Source: Gemmatimonadota bacterium
Lineage (GTDB): Bacteria; Gemmatimonadota; Gemmatimonadetes; Gemmatimonadales; GWC2-71-9
Direction of reading: 5' to 3'
DNA length: 64,000 nucleotides
NCBI GenBank assembly: GCA_025357945.1
Contig: JANYLJ010000054.1
Location: forward strand, 62,001 to 126,000
The notes beneath the pieces were generated by a model that searched no databases, was not told the DNA's origin, and saw only the letters and a list, made by a program, of their open reading frames with translations. The position numbers and the translations under genes are program-made. Numbering within the stretch: the first letter of the stretch is position 1; each line of letters begins with the position of its first letter. Shown here in pieces: positions 24,777-34,302 of this stretch.

Positions 24777-26978
24777 TCAAGGACCGACCGGAACGACCTG
24801 ATCCGCATACTGCGTGGTCCCTTCGCTGCACGCCGACGTCTGTGTCGTCGCTTTGCCGAATATCCTGACCTGCGCGGCGACCGATGGCGCCCAGGTCGCC
24901 GTAGTGTAGCCGGTCACGGCGGATAGGTCGGGCACCGTGAGCGTGGCCGCTGCCGGGCCGCGGAACGCCGCAGAAGCGGTTACAAAAAAGACGTGTCCGA
25001 GGCCGTCGTGGTAGTACAGGCCGGCGGTCGTGTAGTCGGATGGTGGCGTGAACGCTGCCTGCAGCCGGCGGTACGTCCCGGGCAACGTCGTGATCGTCGC
25101 CGTCGTCGGCATCACCGCTCCGAGTCCGAGAGCTCGAGCCGCGAAGAGATGAAACGTGCTCCGGACATAGCGGAACCCGCCGGTATAGTTGCCGTTGTCG
25201 GTCAACGTCAGAGCGTGATAGTCGCCAGCCCGCTGCTGGGCGGCAGGGACGCCAAATCCAGTGACCCCTACCCCATTGAACCCGCGCGGCGTGAACCTGT
25301 TCGGCGTGCAGTTGGCTCCGGACAGGTAGTCGAGATACGCCGAGATGGTGCCACCGCCCGGCGTCGTACCGGTCGCCGGAAAGTTCGCCGTCGCCGGTGC
25401 GAACGCCTGCGCGCCGTCGAAGTCGATAGGGGCGATGGTGCCGCCGTCGGCAATGTTCAGGTCGCGGCGGATTACCATGCGATCGCGCGTGGAATTGGTC
25501 ACATTATCGGTCCGGTACGCCAGCAGATCCTGGGGTCCGTCGACAACCTGGCTCAATTGATACGTGGTCGCCGGCCCAATGATCCCAAAATCACCAACGT
25601 TTGCGGTACCCATGGCAACCTGGGCGTAGTCGCCGGCGACAAGCTGGGTCAACGTGCCGTTGACGGTCTTGCTGCCGCCTGGATACGGCGACGTCACGTC
25701 CGTGAAATCGTCGCCGCAGCTCGCCGTGGCGGCCTGCAGTTCCGGTTGGGTCAGGTATTGGACGGATGTCGTAAAGGTTTGCACCCCGCCCCGGACAACG
25801 GCGATTCCGCCGGTGGCAGAATTGATGTGAAACGTGTAGACGCCGCCAGTGCCGGTAACCCGCGTCCACGGTCCGGAACCGTCCTGATACGCCACCCAAA
25901 TTGCGGCTTGTACATAGAAGGTTTGCGGGCAGGCCGAGAAATCGAGTCGGACGTTGACGCCGGCTGTCGCGGCCACGATGATGTTCACCGTGGTCGTCCG
26001 CTCCGCGATCCCGGTGGCGTTCGCGTGAATCACGAGCGGATACGTCCCCGGGGCAAGTCCGGCGGTCGTGGTAACCGTCAGCGTGAGACTGTCCGTCACG
26101 ACGGTCGCGGCAATCGTTGCGCCGAGGCCCGCCGGAGCGCCGCTTATGGTGTAGCTCGCTGTGGCGGTGAACCCGGCGCTGCGGCTGGCTTTCACGTACG
26201 TCACGCCACCGTTACCCTGCAAGACGTTGAGGTAGTTGCTCCCCGCCGCGATGCTAAACGTGGGCGAGGCGCTGACGACGAGGGTCACGGCCGCTGTGAC
26301 ATCGGTCCGCCCGGCAACAGTGCCACGGATGACAATGCTGTAGGAACCCGGAACGACCGACGATCCCACCGTAAAGGTGAGCGCCGTACCGAGGCCCGTT
26401 ACCGCCGTGGGATTGAACGCCGCGATCACGCCAGCAGGGAGGCCTTCCGCCGTGAACGTGACGGAACCGGCAAAACCGGCAACGCGTAGAATTCCAATCG
26501 AAGTGACGACCGCAGTGCCCTGAATCACCGCGAGCGGCGAGGTATCGACCGTCAGCAGGTAGTACGAGGATGCGGCGGGCGCCACCGTCAGCACGAACGT
26601 CGCCGTCGCGTCGGTCAGGCCTGTTGCCTTGGCGCGAACGGTCAGCTGGTAGGTACCTGGCACGGCATCCGCCCCCGCGCCAATTCGCACGACGGCGGTG
26701 CTAGCGGTGATCGATGTCCCGGCGTCGAGCGACCCGGTTACCCCGGTCGGCGCCCCTTCAACAGTAATTGCGACTGCCCCGGTGAATCCGCCCCCGCGGA
26801 CGATCGTCCCGGTGACCTGTACCAGGCCACCCACCTGCAGGGTAGCCGCCGCCGGCGTGAGGCTGAACGCAATCGTACCGCGCTCGCTGCCGCCCGGCGT
26901 GCCCGACCCGCACGCCTGCGCGAACAGCACCGCAGCGAGTCCCAATGGCGTCAGTCGCGACGAGCGTGGCCAGCCCAT
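24777..26978 (-). CDS. Secreted Ig-like repeat protein, possible lipoprotein
   Basis: A 733-residue protein. The ATG at 26978 is chosen because AAAGGGA lies 7 bases upstream and a signal peptide begins at once (LTPLGLAAVLFAQACGSG). The Cys in AQAC may be a lipobox, but the match is weak. Three Ig-like repeats of about 100 residues follow: each has a phrase of the type GxVxFTAEGLPAGVxA and ends near VPGSYSIVIRG (first near residue 60, third ending near residue 345). The remaining 390 residues form a beta-rich domain containing CGDDFTDVTSPYPGGSKTV, probably a surface-exposed head. The function is unknown; it is divergent from the Ser/Thr kinase gene. Confidence 0.65.
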   Translation of the reverse strand: MGWPRSSRLTPLGLAAVLFAQACGSGTPGGSERGTIAFSLTPAAATLQVGGLVQVTGTIVRGGGFTGAVAITVEGAPTGVTGSLDAGTSITASTAVVRIGAGADAVPGTYQLTVRAKATGLTDATATFVLTVAPAASSYYLLTVDTSPLAVIQGTAVVTSIGILRVAGFAGSVTFTAEGLPAGVIAAFNPTAVTGLGTALTFTVGSSVVPGSYSIVIRGTVAGRTDVTAAVTLVVSASPTFSIAAGSNYLNVLQGNGGVTYVKASRSAGFTATASYTISGAPAGLGATIAATVVTDSLTLTVTTTAGLAPGTYPLVIHANATGIAERTTTVNIIVAATAGVNVRLDFSACPQTFYVQAAIWVAYQDGSGPWTRVTGTGGVYTFHINSATGGIAVVRGGVQTFTTSVQYLTQPELQAATASCGDDFTDVTSPYPGGSKTVNGTLTQLVAGDYAQVAMGTANVGDFGIIGPATTYQLSQVVDGPQDLLAYRTDNVTNSTRDRMVIRRDLNIADGGTIAPIDFDGAQAFAPATANFPATGTTPGGGTISAYLDYLSGANCTPNRFTPRGFNGVGVTGFGVPAAQQRAGDYHALTLTDNGNYTGGFRYVRSTFHLFAARALGLGAVMPTTATITTLPGTYRRLQAAFTPPSDYTTAGLYYHDGLGHVFFVTASAAFRGPAAATLTVPDLSAVTGYTTATWAPSVAAQVRIFGKATTQTSACSEGTTQYADQVVPVGP

Positions 26979-27136
26979 AGTGCGTCCCTTTCTGGAAACC
27001 AACGTCGACATACCTGGGACGCCTGTTCGAAGTGGATCAAACGGCGTGTCGCTGCAGCGAACGACGGGCCGGCGTGGCGGCAAGTCAAAGCGGGCCGCAA
27101 CAGCGTACCGGCCCTCCTTTTTACTTGCGGATTCCC
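26979..27136. other. Divergent promoter region of kinase and Ig-repeat genes
   Basis: This 158-base gap must contain promoters for both divergent genes. The AAAGGGA ribosome-binding site of the Ig-repeat gene is visible on the minus strand. No confident promoter hexamers are seen, and the kinase start has no clear Shine-Dalgarno sequence. Confidence 0.35.
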
Positions 27137-29329
27137 ATGATATCCCTCAACTTACACGCGCCCTTCCGACCCGTCCATACGGCAGAGCCACCTTCACTCG
27201 CCGACTCCGTGCCCGACGCAACTACCACACTCGAATGCAGCAGCTGCCATGCTGCGCTACAGCCCGATGAACGCTTCTGTCCGGCCTGCGGGGCAGCGTC
27301 GCCAGCGGTCGGCGCCGGCGCAGAGTCGCCCTGGAGCCAGGTGCTGGCACAACTCCAGGCCGCGACGCTGGGTGAATTCGAGCTGTCCCGCGAACTGGGG
27401 CGCGGCGGCATGGCCGCCGTGTATCTCGCCCACGAGATCGCGCTCAACCGGATGGTCGCCATCAAGGTGATGTCGCCTGGCCTCTTTCTCGGTCCGGGGA
27501 TGATTGATCGTTTCCGGCAGGAAGCGGTGACCGTGGCGAATCTCAGCCATCCCAATATCATCACGATTCACGCCGTGCGGCAGATCGAGGACCTGCACTT
27601 CCTGGTGATGAAGTGCATTGAAGGCCGCTCGCTCGAGGCGGTGCTGCACGCGACTGGGCCGCTCTCACCGGCGGTGGTGCGCGCGGTCCTGTTTCAGGTG
27701 GGCAGCGCGCTCGCCTACGCGCACCGCCGCGGCGTGATTCATCGCGACGTCAAGCCGGGCAACGTACTGCTCGATGGCGAGGGCAACGCCATCGTCACCG
27801 ACTTCGGCATCGCGAAGCTGGCGGAGCACGACGGCGGGCATACGCAAACCGGAACCATGGTGGGCACGCCGGCCTACATGAGTCCGGAACAATGCTACGG
27901 CGGACAACTTACTTGGTCGTCCGATCTCTACTCGCTCGGCATCGTCGCCTACGAACTGCTGAGCGGAACCATTCCGTTTACCGGGACGGCGTTCAACGTC
28001 ATGCAGGCGCACACCGTCACACCACCACCGTCGTTACGCGAACGGCGACCCGACTGCCCGCCCGAACTCGACGCTGCGGTGCTGCAGATGCTGGCCAAGA
28101 CGCCGGCCGAACGGTATGCCACCATGGCCGAGGCGCTGACCGCCCTCGGCGCGGTACCGCTGGCGGAAGGCGATCCGCTGCGGGCTCAGCTTGAAGCGCT
28201 CGCGCTGCCAGACCCGTCGCTGCGTGGCAGCTCAACCATCCGGCCCGCGCCCAGCCCGATACCGCGCGGCGGACCACGCGTGGGACAACTCACACTGAGC
28301 GGCGCCCCGGATGTGGTGGCCGCCGGCGATCGGTTTGAATTGCGAAGCGCGGTTCGCAGCGACGCCGGAGCGACCCTGTCCGGACGGGCCGTGTCGTGGA
28401 GTTCAACCGACGACACGATTGCCGCCGTCACGGCGAACGGCGTGGTGACCGCACGCGCGCCCGGACGCGTGAACATCACGGCCACGTGCGAAGGCGTGCT
28501 CGCGTCGCTGCCAATCACCGTCTTGCCGTCGGGCGCTGGGCGGCGGCGTAAACGGGCCTCACCAGCGTTGATCACGGCGGGTGTGGGCGGAGCGATCGTG
28601 CTCGCAGCCGGTGGCTACTGGGCCTCGCACCGCGGCGTTACGCCGACCGCGGTTGACACCCATGTGGTCGGCACGGCGAACGTGCAGCAGGACAGCGCCT
28701 CGGTCACGGCCCCGCCGCCGCCCGCGGCGACGACGGTCCCGGCTCCGTCGGCGACGCTGTCGACGCCGCCTGGGATCCCGCCGAACAAGGGTACCGCGGC
28801 AGCAGCATCGCGGGCGAGCGCTGACACCCAGGCGCGCGCCCGTCAGATTGCCGCAGGAACAAGTACGACTCCGATCGTCCCGGCGCCGCCGGCCCTGGCC
28901 CCCACGCCCCCCCCGGCGGTACTAGTGCAACCGCCGCCGGTTATCGGTCCGCCCGCGCTCTCGCCCGCTGAGATCTCCCGGGGCGTTACCACGGCCGTGC
29001 AGACATACGTCGAAGCGATCCGCGCGCGAAGCACGGATCAGATGCGGAAGATCTATCCGAATCTTCCCGCCGCGCTGGCCGCCGAGTGGCAGAGCCAATT
29101 CAACCTGGTTGGCCACGAGGGAATCGACCAACTCAACGTCGCCGTCGCCGACATCAAGGTGACTCCAACAGCGACCAGTGATGGCGCCGCGACACAGTTC
29201 ACGCTCAAGCTCACGCTCAAGCAACGCCGCGGCGACAGCCAGGCCAGCTCGATCATCGTTCGCGGCACGCTGCATCGCGACGGCACCAACTGGCGATTCG
29301 ACACGCTGGACCAGCGCGCGGCGCGGTAG
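27137..29329 (+). CDS. Zinc-ribbon Ser/Thr protein kinase with Big_2 domain
   Basis: A 730-residue kinase read from the ATG at 27137. A zinc ribbon (CSSC at 34-37, CPAC at 48-51) precedes the kinase domain. All catalytic motifs are intact: the glycine loop GRGGMAAVYLA, VAIKV (Lys110), HRDVKPGN (about 202-209), DFGIAK (222-227) and GTPAYMSPEQ. Residues about 383-463 are a bacterial Ig-like Big_2 domain (VSWSSTDDTIAAVTANGVVT). A basic GRRRKR stretch and one transmembrane helix (477-496) come next, then a Pro/Ala-rich linker and a C-terminal alpha/beta domain (about 610-730) of NTF2/SnoaL-like appearance. Target proteins are unknown; the neighbouring kinase-lobe/Sel1 operon and the T6SS module are candidates by proximity. 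Confidence 0.88.
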   Translation: MISLNLHAPFRPVHTAEPPSLADSVPDATTTLECSSCHAALQPDERFCPACGAASPAVGAGAESPWSQVLAQLQAATLGEFELSRELGRGGMAAVYLAHEIALNRMVAIKVMSPGLFLGPGMIDRFRQEAVTVANLSHPNIITIHAVRQIEDLHFLVMKCIEGRSLEAVLHATGPLSPAVVRAVLFQVGSALAYAHRRGVIHRDVKPGNVLLDGEGNAIVTDFGIAKLAEHDGGHTQTGTMVGTPAYMSPEQCYGGQLTWSSDLYSLGIVAYELLSGTIPFTGTAFNVMQAHTVTPPPSLRERRPDCPPELDAAVLQMLAKTPAERYATMAEALTALGAVPLAEGDPLRAQLEALALPDPSLRGSSTIRPAPSPIPRGGPRVGQLTLSGAPDVVAAGDRFELRSAVRSDAGATLSGRAVSWSSTDDTIAAVTANGVVTARAPGRVNITATCEGVLASLPITVLPSGAGRRRKRASPALITAGVGGAIVLAAGGYWASHRGVTPTAVDTHVVGTANVQQDSASVTAPPPPAATTVPAPSATLSTPPGIPPNKGTAAAASRASADTQARARQIAAGTSTTPIVPAPPALAPTPPPAVLVQPPPVIGPPALSPAEISRGVTTAVQTYVEAIRARSTDQMRKIYPNLPAALAAEWQSQFNLVGHEGIDQLNVAVADIKVTPTATSDGAATQFTLKLTLKQRRGDSQASSIIVRGTLHRDGTNWRFDTLDQRAAR

Positions 29330-29421
29330 CGGGCCACATCGTAAGTTTACCCTCGTCGGACACATCGTACGTTCGACGTTCTCGCCGCTCGTAGACGTCG
29401 TGGGCCGGCGCGGGCGTTGCC

Positions 29422-29461
29422 ACCTTTGTCACGAGCAAAGGTCGAATCTCGTCGCGCGAGA
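29422..29461. terminator. Tandem hairpins between convergent genes, possible bidirectional terminator
   Basis: Two adjacent inverted repeats lie between the convergent kinase and YCF48-type genes. The first is ACCTTTG-TCACGAG-CAAAGGT (7-bp stem, 29422-29442); the second is TCTCG-TCGCG-CGAGA (5-bp stem, 29447-29461). No strong T-tract follows on either strand, so intrinsic termination is only possible. Confidence 0.35.
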
Positions 29462-29481
29462 CAATAGCGGTTTTCCGAGGC

Positions 29482-30618
29482 CTATTTCGCGGGGTCACCT
29501 GGCATCATCGGCGCGTCAATCATCCCCTTCGTGATGTATTCAAAAGGCACGATGCGGTAGCGATAAACCATGCCGTGCCTGCCCACCACATAACCGCGAC
29601 TCCGACTGGGTAGGCTGAAAGCTGTAACGGTGGCAGGGAACCCGAATTTGCGCGAGAACCAGCTCTTGCCCGCGTTGGTTGTATAAGTCAGCGTTAAATC
29701 CTCAAACGACCATCCCACCTCGGGGTCGGCAAACCTGATTTTCCCACCCGTCGTTCCCACGCGGCCTTGCCAGGTTTTCCCGCCGTCGGTGGTGGCAAGA
29801 ATTTTCCGGTCGTTCATGATCACGAACCCGGTGTTTTCGCTGGTGAAAAACACCTCTTGTCTGAAATACGTGGATTCGTTGCTGGCTAAATCGGGCGACA
29901 CTGAAACGTTCCAGTTTTGCCCGCCGTCCTCGGTCCTCAACACGAAGAGGGCCTTCGATCCGGTGCCGATGGCGTAGCCTACTCTCGGCGACGGGAAGTG
30001 CAAGCTTTGGAGCGTGCATCCCACCGTTCGCGTCAATCCCTCGACCTCCATCTTTACGGCGCACGGGGGCGCGACCTCCGTCCACGTCTTGCCAGCATCC
30101 AGCGTCCGAGCTATGTCATGAGGTTCTTGGCGGATCTGAAAGCCCACGTTCCCGGACGGAAAGAAATAGTCAGACCAATAGCCGTAGTTTCCGCCGAGCT
30201 TGCCGACCTGTTCCCAGTTTTCACCGTCGGTCGTCCGGAGCAACTTGTTGTCTCCTCCGGAGCCCTGATCCGCCCAGCCGTGAGTTCCGTCGGTGAATCG
30301 GAGATCATGGATCGCCGGCTCCGTCGACTGCGGATCGCCGCCAAGTTGCGGCGTCCAGGTATCGCCACCATCCGTCGTGTGCAGGATGGTGCCATGCTCG
30401 CCCGTGACCCAGCCGGTTGGGTCGTTGGCAAAGAAGACACCCGTAAGGTTCAAGTCTTCCTTGTAGTTAACCGGCTCCCAGATGGCTTTGAATTTCGGCT
30501 GCGTTGTTTTTGAGGCGGCCGCCGGCTTGGCTGGCGCCCGGTGCGATCGCGGCTTTTGCCCCGCCGCACCGCTTGCGCACCAAACCACGGCGATGAATAA
30601 ACAGAGGGACCGCTTCAT
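29482..30618 (-). CDS. Exported YCF48/BNR-type beta-propeller protein
   Basis: A 378-residue protein. The ATG at 30618 is preceded by GGAGG and begins a signal peptide (MKRSLCLFIAVVWCASGAAG). After a basic Ala/Pro linker, about six propeller blades carry Asp-box motifs: TTDGGDTWT, TTDGENWE, TLDAGKTWT, TEDGGQNWN, TTDGGKTWQ and TTNAGKSWF, each preceded by a phrase like GWVTGEHGTILH. This pattern is typical of the photosystem II stability factor HCF136/YCF48 superfamily and sialidase-like propellers. In a non-photosynthetic context these are periplasmic or surface binding proteins of unknown ligand. The role is therefore open. Confidence 0.75.
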   Translation of the reverse strand: MKRSLCLFIAVVWCASGAAGQKPRSHRAPAKPAAASKTTQPKFKAIWEPVNYKEDLNLTGVFFANDPTGWVTGEHGTILHTTDGGDTWTPQLGGDPQSTEPAIHDLRFTDGTHGWADQGSGGDNKLLRTTDGENWEQVGKLGGNYGYWSDYFFPSGNVGFQIRQEPHDIARTLDAGKTWTEVAPPCAVKMEVEGLTRTVGCTLQSLHFPSPRVGYAIGTGSKALFVLRTEDGGQNWNVSVSPDLASNESTYFRQEVFFTSENTGFVIMNDRKILATTDGGKTWQGRVGTTGGKIRFADPEVGWSFEDLTLTYTTNAGKSWFSRKFGFPATVTAFSLPSRSRGYVVGRHGMVYRYRIVPFEYITKGMIDAPMMPGDPAK

Positions 30619-30758
30619 GATTCGTCCTCCAGGAAGTGCGTGGTCGCGCTCGGCAGGCGCCCCGCTGAAGTTTACACCAAGCTCGTTCTGCGTCGGGACG
30701 GGAGTCAGGGTAGCATACTCGACTCGCCCTTGCGGTAGACTCCCAGGAGCCGGCAGCG

Positions 30759-32054
30759 CTAGAACGTGTATTCCAACCCGAACGTCACGGCGATGTTGGG
30801 CTGCAGCCCACCACGCAGCATCGGAATGATCGCGTTGGTCACCATCGTCAGGCCCGATGGAGTCGAGAACTTGAATCCCATCGTTCCCAGCACTTGGTTG
30901 TCCCGTTGCACCGGAATGTTGCTTGGATAGATCGTCCGGTCGCTCACGTAGCTCGCGCCGATCGGGGTAACCAGCACCACGGGATCGGGCTGAACCAGCT
31001 TGCTTGCGCCCACCTGCCACTGCGAGATGAAGTCGGCCGCGAACGTCACCCGGCCGCCCAGAAGTTGATCGAACCCGCCAGTGGCCAGGAATGCGTCGCT
31101 CTCCGTGGCGCTCGACCGGAGCCAGTACCCCAGGTTGATATGTGGCGAGAAGTTGCCGTACCGGCCCGACGCGATCGCCTGGCCACGGAACGACGTCTTG
31201 CCCCCACCGAGGAAGTTGTCGGCATTGCCGGTGGCCAAGCGGGCGTCGGCCAGCAGGGCGAACGAGACCTTGCCCTGGTCGGCCAGCAACGCCTTGAGCC
31301 GGATCGCGACGTCCCCAATACCGCTCGCCGAACCTTGGGAGCCGGTGCTGGCGGTGAGCGACGGGTTCGTGGCGGACCCGAAGTAATGTGGTGTCGGGTT
31401 GGTGAACGGCATCACCGTCGCCAGGCTGGTGCCGTCGATCGAGGTGTGAACAAACGGCACCGCCACGCTCACGTCGATATCGCGCGTCACACCATAGGTG
31501 GCGAACGCGGTCGCCGCCAGCAACTGTACGGCGAGGTTGGTTCGTACCGCGATGACGTCGTTCTCGTAGTCCGCGTTCTGGCCGAGCGGCTTCGGCCCGA
31601 CCAGCTGGTGGGTGAAGTTGAACTCCAGGCTGTTGAGCGGCACGCCGCGCAGCGACTGAAAGCTGTAGCTGGAAAAGTTGGCGCCGAAGAGCACTCGCCC
31701 CTTGCCGATGGTCTGCGCCCGCTCGGCAAAGACCGGCCCAGCCGATGTCTGCGTGCGGACGAACAGGCCCGAGGACGATGTTGCCCAGATGGCGCCGCTG
31801 GACGCCGCGCTGATCGGGATGTTCGAGGCGCTTGCGGCAATTGCGTCGGACATGAAATCGATCAGGTTGGCCTGCCCCGCCTGCGCCGCCGGATTAAAAT
31901 GCGCCTTGTGTGCGCTCCCGACACTGAGACACACGGGATTGTCACATCCCGATCCGAACTTGAACAACCCGATCACCCGCTCGCGCATCGTCTGCGCGTG
32001 GAGCGGCATCGCCGCGATGGTAAGGACGGCCAAACTAGTGCGGAACCGAGGCAT
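30759..32054 (-). CDS. Outer-membrane beta-barrel protein (MetA phenol-degradation family-like)
   Basis: A 431-residue protein starting at the ATG at 32054, with AGGAG 8 bases upstream; an adjacent GTG at 32057 is the alternative. A signal peptide (MPRFRTSLAVLTIAAMPLHA) is followed by alternating amphipathic strands and the terminal phenylalanine typical of outer-membrane barrels (LEYTF). Segments such as SVAVPFVHTSIDG, GIGDVAIRLKALLADQGKVS and LGYWLRSS match the pattern of the phenol-degradation MetA-like/transporter barrel family. Two cysteines in GCDNPVCLSVG near residue 40 could form a disulphide. It lies 31 bases after the haem-domain Ig/B-repeat gene and probably shares its operon. Confidence 0.68.
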   Translation of the reverse strand: MPRFRTSLAVLTIAAMPLHAQTMRERVIGLFKFGSGCDNPVCLSVGSAHKAHFNPAAQAGQANLIDFMSDAIAASASNIPISAASSGAIWATSSSGLFVRTQTSAGPVFAERAQTIGKGRVLFGANFSSYSFQSLRGVPLNSLEFNFTHQLVGPKPLGQNADYENDVIAVRTNLAVQLLAATAFATYGVTRDIDVSVAVPFVHTSIDGTSLATVMPFTNPTPHYFGSATNPSLTASTGSQGSASGIGDVAIRLKALLADQGKVSFALLADARLATGNADNFLGGGKTSFRGQAIASGRYGNFSPHINLGYWLRSSATESDAFLATGGFDQLLGGRVTFAADFISQWQVGASKLVQPDPVVLVTPIGASYVSDRTIYPSNIPVQRDNQVLGTMGFKFSTPSGLTMVTNAIIPMLRGGLQPNIAVTFGLEYTF

Positions 32055-32085
32055 CACGGCATCTCCTGGAGTAATAGCGTGGCAA

Positions 32086-34245
32086 TCAGTTGTTGGGCAC
32101 GCCCTGCTTGATATAGGCGCGGATGATGCCGATCACATTCGCCGGCAATGCCGGGTATCCGTCCGGCATGACCGGGGCGCCACTCACCAGCCGGTAGAGC
32201 AGTCGGTTGGTGGTGTTGCTGATGGTCGTCGAGTCACCCGTGGACCAGTAGGCTGAGTTGGCGACGAGGTTCGCGCGCGACAAGCCGGACACCAGGATCG
32301 GCGGGTTTCCGAACGGGTTGGCATGGCACCCCGACGTGCTGCACGCCTTGATGGTGCCGGTGGTCTTGTCCCAGATCGGCTGGATGTCTGCCGCGTAAAA
32401 GACGGCTACGCTCGTCGTGAAACCGACCGGGCTCCCGGACAAACCGGCCGTGGCATTCACCGAATTGTTGACGTCGATGAGCGTGCCATAGTTACCGGCT
32501 GAGGCTACCGAGGTCAGCGCCCACGACGACAGCGCCGCAACACCGGTTGCGTCGGTCACGACCGGCACCGAAGTCGCGGACGTTGTGCTGCCGTTGCCGA
32601 CGGTGCTGAGCCCCTTGGCGATCGCGAACGTGACCGTGACACCGGACACGGCGTTGCCGAAGGCGTCGCGCACCACCACGGCCGGCAGCGTTGTCACGGC
32701 CTGGCCAAACCTCGCGCCGGTAGCGCTGAATCCGCCTGCCTGCGCAATCGTGCTCGCGGCCGCCGCCGTTACCGTGACCGACGCTTGCTGAGCCACGGTC
32801 GTGGTGCCGTTGAGCGTGGCGCGCACCGCATAGCTCCCGGTGATCGTCGCGGTGACGGTTCCCGTCGCGACACCGCTGGCGTTTGTGGTGGCGCCTGGCT
32901 GCGTAATGGTCATCAGGCCCGGTCCGGTGGCCGACAGCGTCACCGTGCTACCGGCGAGCGGTGCACCACCCGCGTCCTTTACGGTAACGGTGATGGTGGA
33001 ACTCCCGCTGCCGGCGGTAAACGTTGCGGGCAATGCGACAACCGTCGACTGGGATGCGCTCGATGAGCCGTTGAAGGTCGCCGTCACCGAGCGGGCGCTG
33101 GTCATCGCGAGCACGCAGGCGAGGCCGCTGCAGGCCCCACCCCAGGCGGCAAAGGTCGAACCGGTCGCCGGCGCTGCGGTCAACGCGACCGACGTCGCGT
33201 CGGCGAACGCCACCGCACAACTTCCGGTGGCAGTCCCTGCCCCGATCGAGCAGTTGACGCCGGCCGGCGTGCTCGTGACGCTACCGGCGCCGACGCCGCC
33301 GCCGAGGACGGTCAGGGTGCGCGGAGCGAGCAGGGTGACTTGCGCTGACACGTTGCTGCCCAATGCCGCGAAGGTACAGCTGGTAGCGCTCGCGGTACAG
33401 CCGCCACTCCACGCCCCGAAGAACTGCTGCGCCGCGGGCGCGGTGGTGAGGGTGACGCTGGTGCCGTCGGCGAACGGCGCGCTGCACGTGCCCGTCGCCA
33501 CGCCGGCCGCCACCGCGCAATTGATCGCGGCCGGCAGGCTGGTCACCGTGCCCGAACCCGACCCGGCCGCCGTGACGGTCACCGTGCGGGGTGCTACGAA
33601 CGCCGCCTGCACCGCTAGCGCCGCGCTGACCGTGGCGCTGCACGTGGGCGTCGAGCCGGCGCAAGCGCCGCTCCAGGCGCCAAAGAACTGCTGCGCGGCG
33701 GGTGTCGCTGTCAACAGCAGCGACGTCCCTTGGCTGAACGAGGCGGCGCAGCTGCCGGTCGTGGCTCCGCCGGTGCGGCTGCAGGACAGCCCGGCAGGCA
33801 AACTGACGACGGTCCCGTTGCCGCTGCCGGAGAGCGTGAGGGTGACCTGGCGCGGCGTGGCGGCGAAATCGGCCTGGACATTGGTCGTGGTGCTCAACGT
33901 GAGCGCGCAGGTCGCCACACTGCCGCTGCAGCCGCCGGTCCAACCGGCGAAGGTGCTGCCCGACGCCGGCGTCGCGGTGAGTGTCACCGCCGCACCCTGG
34001 TCGTATTGCGAGATGCAGGTGCCGGTCGCGGTGGCACCGGTCATCTGGCACGACAGGCCGCCGGTGTTGGCGGTCACCGTACCGGAACCGGTACCGGTTG
34101 CGGCCAGGTTGAGAGTCGCTTTGAGGGTGGTGGTTGTCGGTCCCGGTGTGCAGGTGGCCATCGCGACACCGGCGATCGCGCTCGCCGCGATCACTCCCAC
34201 CCGATAGGCAACCGACGCCAACGACCCCTTGGGCGAAGTACGCAT
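32086..34245 (-). CDS. Secreted B-repeat/Ig-like protein with C-terminal c-type haem domain
   Basis: A 719-residue exported protein (signal region VGVIAASAIAGVAMATC, possibly a lipoprotein). Residues about 40-390 hold four repeats of about 88 residues, each with a Gly-rich strand, a Cys pair and a phrase like FGAWSGACAGSTPTC; these resemble InlB-type B-repeats. Two invasin-like Ig domains follow (about 395-490 and 495-600; VTVKDAGGAPLAGSTVTLSA, VVVRDAFGNAVSGVTVTFAI). The last 105 residues have FYAADIQPIWDKTTGTIKAC, a CSTSGCH haem motif (CX4CH) and VMPDGYPALPANV, where the Met could be the second iron ligand. This resembles the cytochrome domains of planctomycete-type secreted proteins. It heads an operon with the outer-membrane barrel. 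Confidence 0.68.
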   Translation of the reverse strand: MRTSPKGSLASVAYRVGVIAASAIAGVAMATCTPGPTTTTLKATLNLAATGTGSGTVTANTGGLSCQMTGATATGTCISQYDQGAAVTLTATPASGSTFAGWTGGCSGSVATCALTLSTTTNVQADFAATPRQVTLTLSGSGNGTVVSLPAGLSCSRTGGATTGSCAASFSQGTSLLLTATPAAQQFFGAWSGACAGSTPTCSATVSAALAVQAAFVAPRTVTVTAAGSGSGTVTSLPAAINCAVAAGVATGTCSAPFADGTSVTLTTAPAAQQFFGAWSGGCTASATSCTFAALGSNVSAQVTLLAPRTLTVLGGGVGAGSVTSTPAGVNCSIGAGTATGSCAVAFADATSVALTAAPATGSTFAAWGGACSGLACVLAMTSARSVTATFNGSSSASQSTVVALPATFTAGSGSSTITVTVKDAGGAPLAGSTVTLSATGPGLMTITQPGATTNASGVATGTVTATITGSYAVRATLNGTTTVAQQASVTVTAAAASTIAQAGGFSATGARFGQAVTTLPAVVVRDAFGNAVSGVTVTFAIAKGLSTVGNGSTTSATSVPVVTDATGVAALSSWALTSVASAGNYGTLIDVNNSVNATAGLSGSPVGFTTSVAVFYAADIQPIWDKTTGTIKACSTSGCHANPFGNPPILVSGLSRANLVANSAYWSTGDSTTISNTTNRLLYRLVSGAPVMPDGYPALPANVIGIIRAYIKQGVPNN

Positions 34246-34302
34246 GAGTTACCCGATAGCTGATCGGAGAACGGCAACTGCGGGGGACCAGCTATTGTAT
34301 CC

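Noticed and set aside
34256-34295. Inverted repeat ATAGCTG/CAGCTAT as a terminator after fabF
   Set aside because: The loop is 26 bases, the stem only 7, and no T-tract follows on the minus strand.
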